DNA from: Methylacidiphilum sp.
GTDB taxonomy: Bacteria > Verrucomicrobiota > Verrucomicrobiia > CAIQCK01
Assembly: GCA_020718125.1 (NCBI GenBank)
Contig: DYDC01000155.1
Span: forward strand, 1 to 6,770
Length of the DNA stretch: 6,770 bases
Direction of reading: 5' to 3'
The position numbers and the translations under genes were made by a program. The notes under the pieces were generated by a model that was not told the origin of the DNA, searched no databases, and saw only the letters and a program-made list of their open reading frames with translations. The stretch's first letter is position 1. Every line of letters begins with the position of its first letter. Positions 1 through 6,242 of this stretch are shown here, piece after piece.

Positions 1-2
1 GG

Positions 3-182
3 CATACGTTCTGGTCTTGGCAGGCCATCTCGGCCGGCACATCGCGCGCTTTCAGCGTGCCGCTGACAGTCTGGGCAGCAAGCCTTGTCGCCGCGGGCCG
101 CGCCTATCGCGCGCTCTTCCGCGTTCCCTTGGGTCCGCCTTCTGCATCTCCCCGGCTGGCGGGCGGGGCCGGGCCGGTGTAA
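3..182 (+). CDS. 3' end of an unidentified upstream gene (partial)
   Basis: An open frame enters from the left edge and ends at TAA 180-182, giving 59 codons. The translation has the look of a real protein tail: a hydrophobic stretch (around FSVPLTVWAASLVAAG) that could be a last membrane helix, a basic stretch (RAYRALFRV), then a Pro/Ala/Gly-rich end. Third codon positions are mostly G or C, as in the neighbouring genes, and the competing frame (the upstream extension of mscS) is a less protein-like Arg/Ser-rich string. The stop lies 44 nt before the mscS start, a normal spacing for co-transcribed genes. I do not recognise the family. It might be the C-terminus of a membrane protein, but that rests only on hydrophobicity. 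Confidence 0.45.
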   Translation, partial: HTFWSWQAISAGTSRAFSVPLTVWAASLVAAGRAYRALFRVPLGPPSASPRLAGGAGPV

Positions 183-194
183 GCTCCGCCCGTC
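158..194 (+). terminator. GC-rich stem-loop over the end of the upstream gene
   Basis: Bases 158-169 pair with 183-194 to form a 12-bp stem with two G-T pairs and a 13-nt loop that contains the TAA stop of the preceding frame. No T-tract follows, so it is not a classical intrinsic terminator. It could be a leaky terminator or a transcript-end stabiliser between the upstream gene and mscS, or simply a product of high GC. Confidence 0.3.
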
Positions 195-216
195 CGCAAA
201 CCCCGGTTCACCACAC

Positions 217-221
217 AGGAG
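217..221 (+). promoter_or_regulatory. Ribosome binding site fixing the mscS start
   Basis: AGGAG sits 5 nt before ATG 227. The frame stays open back to position 17, so this Shine-Dalgarno match, together with the good fit of the following residues to the MscS N-terminus, is what decides the start. Confidence 0.7.
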
Positions 222-226
222 CCATC

Positions 227-1075
227 ATGGAACAAAACGCAGCCGCTACGTTGATGAGTTGGAAGGACACGATCATTGATTTCCTGATCCGCTACGGGTT
301 CCAGATCGTCGGCGCGATCATCATCCTCGGCGTCGGCGCGCTGCTGGCGCGGTGGGCGGGCCGTCTCACCAACCAATGGCTTGTGAAGCAGAAGCTGGAG
401 TTGCCGATCCGCACGCTGGTCGTGCGCGTGGTGAAACTGCTGGTGTTTGCGATGGCGGTGGTGCTGGCGCTGGACAAGTTCGGCGTGCAGATCACGCCGT
501 TGATCGCGGGCATCGGCGTGGCCGGCGCGGGCGTCGCGCTGGCAATGCAGGGCGTGCTTGGCAACCTTTGCGCCGGGCTGACGATCATTTTCACGAAGCC
601 ATTTCGCGTCGGCGAATGGGTCGAGCTCCTCGGCGTCAACGGGCAGGTGGTCAATGTGGAGTTATTCTACACCGTGCTGATGCATCCCGACGGCTCCCGC
701 GTGATCATCCCCAACCGCAAGATCATCGGCGAAGTCCTGCACAACTACGGCGCGACACGCCAACTCAACTTGAGCGTGGAAGTGTCTTACGACTCCGACA
801 TGAATCTGGTGATGGCAACGGTGCGCGAGGTTCTCGCGGCCAGCCCGCGCGTGCTCAAGGAACCGTCGCCGATCGTGGGTATCGCGACGCTCGCCGACGA
901 CGGCATTAAGGTCGCCGTCATGCCGTGGGTGCCCGTGGCCGATTACGTCATTGCCGGGGGCGAGATCTACAAAGCGTTGCTCGCCAAGTTCGATGAGCGG
1001 AACATCGAGATTCCGTTCCCGCAGCAGGAGGTCCGGCTGTTGAGCGCGCCGGCGCAGAAACCGGGGGGCGCGTGA
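227..1075 (+). CDS. mscS: Small-conductance mechanosensitive ion channel (MscS)
   Basis: This is a 282-residue protein, close to the 286 of E. coli MscS. The family forms heptameric inner-membrane channels that open under membrane tension and release solutes on osmotic downshock. Three hydrophobic segments are visible: TM1 about 17-44, TM2 about 63-84, TM3 about 91-121. The pore helix carries AGVALAMQGVLGNLCAG, with Q108-G109 at the place of the E. coli kink Q112-G113. The beta domain follows (FTKPFRVGEWVEL at 122-134, then VIIPNRKII at 159-167) and the C-terminal alpha/beta domain (VSYDSDMN 186-193, EIPFPQ 261-266), all diagnostic. An ungapped alignment puts Ala101 at the place of E. coli pore-seal Leu105, while Leu105 matches Leu109. 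The start is ATG 227 with AGGAG 5 nt upstream; the 70-residue upstream extension is Arg-rich and unlike the family. The rhomboid gene follows after 31 nt, suggesting co-transcription. The identification is firm. Confidence 0.94.
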   Translation: MEQNAAATLMSWKDTIIDFLIRYGFQIVGAIIILGVGALLARWAGRLTNQWLVKQKLELPIRTLVVRVVKLLVFAMAVVLALDKFGVQITPLIAGIGVAGAGVALAMQGVLGNLCAGLTIIFTKPFRVGEWVELLGVNGQVVNVELFYTVLMHPDGSRVIIPNRKIIGEVLHNYGATRQLNLSVEVSYDSDMNLVMATVREVLAASPRVLKEPSPIVGIATLADDGIKVAVMPWVPVADYVIAGGEIYKALLAKFDERNIEIPFPQQEVRLLSAPAQKPGGA

Positions 1076-1106
1076 CCGGCAACGAGCGAATAGGAGTCGA
1101 ACTGGC

Positions 1107-2003
1107 ATGAGAAGGGGGACATGGGACACAGACGAACGGCCGGGCCTCGGCTGGCTGGGCGCGCCGACGCCGGTGGTGAAAGTATTGTTGATCGCCAATC
1201 TGGTGGTGTTCGGGGTGCAGACGTTGCTGCTTATTGCGGGCCAGACCGCGCCGGCGATGGCAGTGTGGAGCAGCAAAGTGTCATGGTGGTTTGGCCTGAG
1301 TGGTAACGGGCTGCGGTCGGGGTGGGTGTGGCAGCCAGGCAGTTACATGTTCCTGCACTCCGGCATCTGGCATGTGCTGTTGAACATGCTCATGCTCTGG
1401 ATGTTCGGCATGGAGGTGGAACAACACCTCGGCCCGCGGCGGTTTGTCCGGCTTTATCTCTGGGGCGGACTGGTGGGCGCGTTCTGCTGGCTGGCGGCCA
1501 ACTGGCACGGGTCGGCCTATCTCGTTGGCGCGTCGGCGGCGGTGAGCGCGGTGATGATTGCGTTCGCGACGCTGATGCCGGACCGGCCGATCACGATGCT
1601 GTTGTTCTTCATCGTGCCGCTGACGATGAAAGCCAAATGGTGGGCGTGGGTCAGCGTCGGCATCGTCGCCCACTTCTCAATGGCGGACTCCGGTGGTGGC
1701 GTGGCCCACCTCGCACACCTGGGTGGCATCATCGTCGGCTATGTCTATGTCAAGCTGCTCGGATGGGGCAAACCGTCGCGATTGGTGGATATGATCACGA
1801 TGGTGGTGACGCGGCCGTTCGTGCTGCTGGCCCGGCGCAGGCGGAAGCCTCGGGAGCTTTCCCGCGATGAGTTTGTGAGCCAGGAGGTGGACCCGATCCT
1901 CGACAAGATTGCCCGCGAAGGCATCCACAGCCTGACGCGCCATGAGCGCAAGATTCTGGAGCAGGCCCGCGCCAAGATGGGCCAGCGACCATCAGGACAA
2001 TGA
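1107..2003 (+). CDS. Rhomboid-family intramembrane serine protease
   Basis: This is a 298-residue polytopic membrane protein of the rhomboid/GlpG type, which cleaves transmembrane substrates inside the bilayer with a Ser-His dyad. Seen in order: a first membrane helix about 24-45; HVLLN at 89-93, matching the HxxxN motif of TM2; YLVGASAAVSAV at 138-149 with the predicted nucleophile Ser143 in a GxSx motif (GASA instead of the usual GxSG); and HLAHLGGIIVG at 201-211 with the catalytic base His204 on the last core helix. A basic linker (RRRRKP 244-249) leads to a soluble tail, about 250-292, with DPILDKIAREG and LTRHERKILEQA. This resembles the short conserved tail (annotated DUF6576, as I recall) of rhomboids from Bacteroidetes, Planctomycetes and Verrucomicrobia. 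The ATG at 1107 has AGGAG at 1092-1096 with 10-nt spacing. Catalytic residues look intact; the substrate is unknown. Confidence 0.93.
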   Translation: MRRGTWDTDERPGLGWLGAPTPVVKVLLIANLVVFGVQTLLLIAGQTAPAMAVWSSKVSWWFGLSGNGLRSGWVWQPGSYMFLHSGIWHVLLNMLMLWMFGMEVEQHLGPRRFVRLYLWGGLVGAFCWLAANWHGSAYLVGASAAVSAVMIAFATLMPDRPITMLLFFIVPLTMKAKWWAWVSVGIVAHFSMADSGGGVAHLAHLGGIIVGYVYVKLLGWGKPSRLVDMITMVVTRPFVLLARRRRKPRELSRDEFVSQEVDPILDKIAREGIHSLTRHERKILEQARAKMGQRPSGQ

Positions 2004-2030
2004 GGTGGTTTGAAGCCGCCCATGAAAGCG

Positions 2031-2087
2031 GATGCACACGGATAGATTGCCCTTTTACATCCACGTCCGTTTATGGTCATCTGTGGC
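2031..2087. repeat. Low-GC spacer with imperfect 10-nt repeats before glnE
   Basis: Bases 2058-2087 can be read as three degenerate 10-nt units (CATCCACGTC, CGTTTATGGT, CATCTGTGGC). The bases 2031-2047 resemble the same kind of unit in inverted orientation; ACGGA 2038-2042 pairs with TCCGT 2066-2070. Similar runs of the type 'atccgtgtccatctgtgg' are, as I recall, scattered in intergenic regions of Verrucomicrobia genomes. The stretch is visibly richer in A/T than the flanking genes. A role in transcription or as a degraded mobile repeat cannot be told from one copy. Confidence 0.3.
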
Positions 2088-2108
2088 CAGACCCGTTTTC
2101 GTCGCCAA

Positions 2109-5036
2109 ATGAAAGCCGCCGCAACCAAACTCCCCGCCGCGCTCGCGAGCGCTTGCAAGACGTCGCCCGACCCGGAGCGGGCACGGTTGAACTTCCAGCG
2201 TCTGTTGGACGCCGCAGTGGACCGCGAGGCGATGCTTGCGCTGGTGGAGGGGCACGAGGGTCTGGCCAAGCTGCTCGCTGATGCGCTGGGCGCCTCGCAG
2301 GCCATCAGCGATTCGCTCGCGCGGCACCCGGAGTTCCTCGACTGGCTGGTGGCCGACGATCACCTCGACCATCCGCGCGCCCTGTCCGCGCTGGAGTTTG
2401 ACGCGCGCGCCATCCTGGAACTTGCGCCGACCACCGCTGGGAAGCTTGCCGCGTTGCGCCGGTTCAAGCGCCGCGAGATGCTCCGCATTGGCCTGCGCGA
2501 TCTCTCCGGCCAGGCCATTGTGGACCAGACCGTGCTGGACCTCTCCAACCTCGCCGATGTCTGTCTGCGGCGGGTCTATGACATCCACTGGCGCGAGTTG
2601 ACCGAACGCCTCGGCACGCCCAACCCACCCGACTTCGCCATCATCGGCCTGGGCAAGCTCGGCGGGCAGGAGTTGAACTACAGCAGCGACATTGACCCGA
2701 TCTTCCTCTGCGGCAGCGACGGCGACATCATGCGCGACGGCCGGCGGGTGATGAGCAATCGGCAGTTTTTCACGAAGCTGGCCGAAGCCATCGTGGCCTC
2801 CGTCAGCGCGCGCGCGGCCGACGGCGACCTGTTCCGCGTGGACCTGCGGCTGCGGCCCGAGGGCAAGGCGGGGCCGCTTGTCAGTTCGGTGGAGGCGTGC
2901 GAAGCCTACTACGCCAGCCGCGGCGAGACGTGGGAGCGGATGATGCTCATCAAGGCCCGGTGGGTGGCTGGCAGCCGGGAACTGGTCCACGAGTTCCTCG
3001 AAACGATCAACCCGTTCCGCTACCCGCGTTTTCTGAACGAGGCCGTCATCGGCGAAGTCGGGGCCATCAAACAGCGCATCGAGCGCGAGGTGGTCGGCGA
3101 CGGCCGGCTCACGCGCCACGTCAAGCTCGGCGTCGGCGGCATCCGCGAGATCGAGTTCATCGTCCAGACGTTGCAGCTCTTGCGAGCCGGCCAGAACCCG
3201 TTCCTGCAGACCGCCAGCACGCTGACGGCGCTGGAGAAGTTCGTCACCTACGGCGGCCTGCCGGCCGGCCAAGCCAACGATCTGGCCAGCGCCTATTGTT
3301 TCCTGCGGAACGTGGAGCACCGGCTCCAGATGGAAGCCGGTCTCCAGACGCACACCATCCCCGCCAACCGCCACGCCGTCCTGCGGCTCGCCCGCACGCT
3401 CGGCTTCCGGACCATCGCGGCGTTTGAAAAGGAGCTGGTCCGCCACACCGGTCGCGTGCGGGAGATTTATGAGCGGTTGCTGGCCGCGCCGGTCCACAAG
3501 GGGCGGGAGCGGTGGCAGCGGATGTTCGAGGACGAATCGCGGCAGCCGGAGTTTGTGAAGGCGCTGGCCGACGCGGGCTTCCAGCGGGCCGAGGCGGCGG
3601 CCAAGACGCTCTACGAGATGGCGCGCGGGCCGGGCTACGTCCACGTGTCGGCGCGCACGAGCGAATTGTTCTCGCGCATCCTCCCGGAGATCGTGCGCGC
3701 GGTGAACCCGCGCTCCATCGTCGAGCATCAGGCCGAGGGCGGCGGCACGACCATCGCCGGCCTGGCCGAGCCGGACGAGGCGCTCAAGCAGCTCCAACGG
3801 TTCGTCGAGTCCTACGGCTCGCGCGCCGTGCTTTTCGAGATTCTCGCGTCGAACCCCAAGGCGCTGGAGCTGCTGCTGCGGCTGTTCGACAACAGCCGGT
3901 TCCTCGCCGAGGTGGTCGTGCGCGAGCCGGACCTGTTCGAGGAAGTGACGCGGCCGGACATCCTGCGCCGGCACAAAACGCGCGAGGAGGTGCTGGCGGA
4001 GATCCGGGACATCCGCGGCGACCTGAAGCCGGATGCGTGGTTGCGCATCTACAAACGCGCCGAGTTGCTGCGCAGCGGCGTGCGTGACGTGCTCGGCCTG
4101 GCCAATCTCGACCAGGTCCACGACGAGCTTTCGACGCTCGCCGAAGCGTGCGTGGACTTCGCCGTGCCGGCGTGCGCGAAGGAGATGCGCAAGACGCGGC
4201 TGCCGTTCGCAGTGATCGGCATGGGCAAGTTCGGCGGCCACGAACTGGGCTACGGCGCGGACCTGGACGTGCTGTTCGTCACGCGCGGCGGTGTCACACA
4301 GACCCACGCCGCCGTCGTGCTGGCCAACCGGCTCCTGGCGTTCATGAGCGCGGCCACGGACGAGGGCGCGGTGTTCTCGATGGACTCGCGGCTGCGGCCC
4401 GACGGCATCAAGGGCGTGGTGGCGCCGGCGCTGGACGTTTACGCGGCCTACTTCGCCAAACGCGCGATGCTGTGGGAAAAGCAATCGCTGACCAAGTCGC
4501 GCTTCATCGCCGGCGACGCGAAGCTGGGCGCGGATTTCATGCGATTGGTGGAGAAGACGATTTATGCAAAGCCGATCGGCGACGACGGGATGCGGGAGAT
4601 CGCAAAGATGCGCCAGCGCATCGAGACGCAGCGGACCGAGGGCCGCGCGCGGGAGTTGAACTTCAAGACCGGCCCCGGCGGCATCATCGAGGTCGAGTTC
4701 CTCGTGCAGGCCTTGCAGTTGCGCCACGGCGCGGCGCATCCGGCAGTGCGCCACCCGCACACGTTGGAGGCGCTGGCCGCGTTGGGTGAGGCCGGCGCGC
4801 TGCCGGCCGACGACGCCCGTCATCTGCGCGAGGATTACATGCTGCTGCGGCGGACCGAATTGGTGCTTCGCCGTTTGCATAACGCGCCCGTCTCTGCGCT
4901 GCCCGCGTCGCCCGGGGAACAGGCGGCGCTGGCGTGCCGGCTCGGCTCGCCGTCGCTGGAGGATTTCTGGGGGCTTTACCGCGCGGCGAGGCAGCGCGTG
5001 AGGACGGTTTGGGAGAAGGTGTTCGGCACACCCTGA
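2109..5036 (+). CDS. glnE: Bifunctional glutamine synthetase adenylyltransferase / adenylyl-removing enzyme
   Basis: GlnE attaches AMP to a tyrosine of glutamine synthetase to switch it off and removes it by phosphorolysis, in response to PII and glutamine. The protein is 975 residues (E. coli 946) and contains both duplicated nucleotidyltransferase halves. The N-terminal (removing) half has GLGKLGGQELNYSSDID at 180-196 with metal ligands Asp194 and Asp196, the third acid Asp245 in VDLRLRPEG, and GGIREIEF at 343-350. The C-terminal (adenylylating) half has GMGKFGGHELGYGADLD at 704-720 with Asp718 and Asp720, Asp759 in DSRLRPDG, and GPGGIIEVEF at 855-864. A helical regulatory segment ends the protein. 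Both active sites look complete. I chose ATG 2109; ATG 2073 is also in frame but lies in the repeat-like spacer, and neither has a clear Shine-Dalgarno sequence. The gene converges on rnc with 14 nt between stops. The glutamine synthetase and PII genes are not in the window. Confidence 0.96.
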   Translation: MKAAATKLPAALASACKTSPDPERARLNFQRLLDAAVDREAMLALVEGHEGLAKLLADALGASQAISDSLARHPEFLDWLVADDHLDHPRALSALEFDARAILELAPTTAGKLAALRRFKRREMLRIGLRDLSGQAIVDQTVLDLSNLADVCLRRVYDIHWRELTERLGTPNPPDFAIIGLGKLGGQELNYSSDIDPIFLCGSDGDIMRDGRRVMSNRQFFTKLAEAIVASVSARAADGDLFRVDLRLRPEGKAGPLVSSVEACEAYYASRGETWERMMLIKARWVAGSRELVHEFLETINPFRYPRFLNEAVIGEVGAIKQRIEREVVGDGRLTRHVKLGVGGIREIEFIVQTLQLLRAGQNPFLQTASTLTALEKFVTYGGLPAGQANDLASAYCFLRNVEHRLQMEAGLQTHTIPANRHAVLRLARTLGFRTIAAFEKELVRHTGRVREIYERLLAAPVHKGRERWQRMFEDESRQPEFVKALADAGFQRAEAAAKTLYEMARGPGYVHVSARTSELFSRILPEIVRAVNPRSIVEHQAEGGGTTIAGLAEPDEALKQLQRFVESYGSRAVLFEILASNPKALELLLRLFDNSRFLAEVVVREPDLFEEVTRPDILRRHKTREEVLAEIRDIRGDLKPDAWLRIYKRAELLRSGVRDVLGLANLDQVHDELSTLAEACVDFAVPACAKEMRKTRLPFAVIGMGKFGGHELGYGADLDVLFVTRGGVTQTHAAVVLANRLLAFMSAATDEGAVFSMDSRLRPDGIKGVVAPALDVYAAYFAKRAMLWEKQSLTKSRFIAGDAKLGADFMRLVEKTIYAKPIGDDGMREIAKMRQRIETQRTEGRARELNFKTGPGGIIEVEFLVQALQLRHGAAHPAVRHPHTLEALAALGEAGALPADDARHLREDYMLLRRTELVLRRLHNAPVSALPASPGEQAALACRLGSPSLEDFWGLYRAARQRVRTVWEKVFGTP

Positions 5037-5050
5037 GCGGCAGCCAGCGG

Positions 5051-5809
5051 TCAGATTTGCGGCAAGGATTCGTCCGCCGCTGGCGGCTCGACGGATGGCG
5101 GCGCGGCGTTGAGGGTTGCCAGCGCCGTTTCGGCGGCGCGCATCTCCGCCTCCTTCTTGCTGCTGCCGGCGCCACGGCCCAGTTCGCGGCCCTCGAACTC
5201 GACAACGATCTCAAATCGTTTGTTGTGATCGGGGCCGGTCTCGTTGACGACGCGATAAATGGGGTTCTTGCTGGACATCACCTGGAGCAGCTCCTGCAGT
5301 TCGCCCTTTGGGTTATCGCCGCTGTCGGCCGATTCGAGCCGGTCGAGTTGGTCGGCGTAGAGGCTCAGCAGGAAGCGGCGGGTGACCTCGTAACCGCCGT
5401 CAAGATAGAGCGCGCCGACGACCGACTCGAAGGCATCGGCCAGATTGGATGGCCGCTGGCGGCCGCCACTGGTTTCTTCGCCCTTGCCGAGGATGAGGTA
5501 GTCGCCAAGCGCAAGCTGGTGCGCGAGATGGAAGAGCATGTGGCGGTTGGCGAGCCGTGCGCGGAGTTTGGTCAGGTGGCCCTCGTCAGCCCTGGGGAAG
5601 CGGGCAAAAACCACCTCGGTGAGCGCCAGTTGCAGGACGGCGTCACCAAAGAATTCCAGCCGCTGGTTGTCCACGACCGGTTTCGGCGCGCCGCTTCGCG
5701 CCGCACTGTTCTCGTGGAGAACCGAACGATGGGTGAGCGCCTCGGTCAACAGTTCAGGACAGCCAAACCGGTGACCGAGGCGCTCCTGAAGCTGCCCGAT
5801 GTCGGCCAC
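5051..5809 (-). CDS. rnc: Ribonuclease III
   Basis: RNase III cleaves double-stranded RNA with two-base 3' overhangs, processing rRNA precursors and some mRNAs. The protein has 252 residues (E. coli 226). The catalytic domain, about 5-155, carries ALTHRS (24-29), the signature NQRLEFFGDAVL (48-59) and NLADAFESVVGALYLDGG (122-139). The four metal ligands Glu52, Asp56, Asp125 and Glu128 are present and match E. coli E41, D45, D114 and E117. Gln49 stands where E. coli has Glu38. The loop before the signature (about 33-47) is longer than usual. A double-stranded RNA binding domain follows (about 167-235, with GELQELLQ and SSKKEAEMRAAETAL), then a Pro/Ala-rich tail. The start is GTG at 5809-5807: an in-frame TAA lies four codons upstream and LQERLGHRF already matches the family N-terminus, so little choice remains. 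There is no clear Shine-Dalgarno sequence. It is convergent with glnE and divergent from tRNA-Leu. Confidence 0.97.
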   Translation of the reverse strand: MADIGQLQERLGHRFGCPELLTEALTHRSVLHENSAARSGAPKPVVDNQRLEFFGDAVLQLALTEVVFARFPRADEGHLTKLRARLANRHMLFHLAHQLALGDYLILGKGEETSGGRQRPSNLADAFESVVGALYLDGGYEVTRRFLLSLYADQLDRLESADSGDNPKGELQELLQVMSSKNPIYRVVNETGPDHNKRFEIVVEFEGRELGRGAGSSKKEAEMRAAETALATLNAAPPSVEPPAADESLPQI

Positions 5810-5848
5810 GACGGGACGTTATCGGAAAGGCCGCCGGCTGCCAAGCGC

Positions 5849-5854
5849 AGAATA
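5849..5854 (-). promoter_or_regulatory. Possible -10 box for rnc
   Basis: Read on the - strand, the rnc upstream region holds TATTCT preceded by TG, about 40 nt before the GTG start, within a small A/T-rich island (5849-5860) in otherwise GC-rich DNA. No convincing -35 box was found, so this is only the best local candidate. Confidence 0.22.
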
Positions 5855-5913
5855 CATTTGTCTCGCCAGCCGGAACAGCCCTGCTTACGCTCGCCGGACG
5901 TGGGCCGCGCGGC

Positions 5914-6001
5914 GCCCGGGTGGCGGAATGGCATACGCAGCGGACTTAAAATCCGCGGGCCTGAAAAGGCTGTGCGAGTTCGAGTCTCGCCCCGGGCACC
6001 A
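5914..6001 (+). tRNA. tRNA-Leu, anticodon UAA
   Basis: A complete 88-nt class II tRNA folds by eye. The acceptor stem is a perfect 7 bp (GCCCGGG 5914-5920 with CCCGGGC 5991-5997), followed by discriminator A5998 and encoded CCA 5999-6001. The D arm is a 3-bp stem (5923-5925 with 5936-5938) with the GG pair at 5930-5931. The anticodon arm is GCGGA 5940-5944 with TCCGC 5952-5956 around a 7-nt loop, anticodon TAA at 5947-5949. The long variable arm is GCCT 5959-5962 with AGGC 5967-5970 closed by a GAAA tetraloop, as expected for Leu. The T arm is GCGAG 5974-5978 with CTCGC 5986-5990 and loop TTCGAGT. It reads UUA and, by wobble, UUG. It is divergent from rnc, and the nar remnants begin 52 nt beyond its 3' end on the other strand. 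Confidence 0.98.
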
Positions 6002-6053
6002 GCTTCCTTCCCCTGCATGGCGCGACTTCGGGGACAGTGGTTGCTTCGCCATT

Positions 6054-6242
6054 TCAAAACGATCCCACGAGGATGCCGATGTGCCACGGCGCGGAACCCC
6101 AGAGCAGCTTGCGGTCCTCCAGGAACTGTGACGACCGCGCGGACATGCCGTAGCGGCTGCGGCACGCCCGCCAGACGCAGTCGGCCACACACACCACCAG
6201 CGCAATGTAAGGAAGTCCGACGAATAGAAATGCGTCAACCAT
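6054..6242 (-). pseudogene. narI: Truncated narI: N-terminus of nitrate reductase gamma subunit
   Basis: This 62-codon frame starts at ATG 6242-6240 and ends at TGA 6056-6054. NarI is the membrane cytochrome b subunit (about 225 residues in E. coli) that passes quinol electrons to NarGH. The family N-terminus is clear: a first membrane helix with LPYIALVV (10-17), then SSQFLEDRKLLWGS (37-50) and PWHIGILV (52-59). His54 corresponds to the first haem ligand (E. coli His56). Right after GILV the sequence leaves the family pattern, which should continue with a helix and the GH ligand pair, and stops after three more codons. About three quarters of the protein, including the other three haem histidines, is missing, so it cannot work. 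Its start overlaps the end of the upstream composite frame by 8 nt. The stop lies 52 nt from tRNA-Leu; bases 6002-6053 show no recognisable feature. Confidence 0.8.

Noticed and set aside
1..8. GGCATACG at the left edge also occurs in the tRNA-Leu D loop (5930-5937)
   Set aside because: An 8-mer repeated once is expected by chance, and the flanking bases differ.
17..226. A 70-residue N-terminal extension of MscS
   Set aside because: It lacks a signal or membrane segment, is Arg/Ser-rich, has no homology to the family as I know it, and the internal ATG 227 has a good ribosome binding site.
2073..2108. ATG 2073 as the glnE start
   Set aside because: It lies inside the repeat-like spacer, has no ribosome binding site, and the added 12 residues do not look like the family. 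It cannot be fully excluded.
2055..4880. A 941-codon open frame on the strand opposite to glnE
   Set aside because: It is in codon register with glnE, so it stays open simply because glnE uses no TTA, CTA or TCA codons there, as expected at high GC. Its translation is Arg/His/Leu-rich with no domain, while glnE has every family motif.
5043..5084. An 8-bp inverted repeat (GCCAGCGG with CCGCTGGC) at the end of rnc as a terminator
   Set aside because: The loop is 26 nt, the second arm is inside rnc and there is no T-tract.
5858..5891. A sigma70 promoter for tRNA-Leu (TTGTCT and TACGCT)
   Set aside because: The spacing is 22 nt, too long, and the -10 match is weak.
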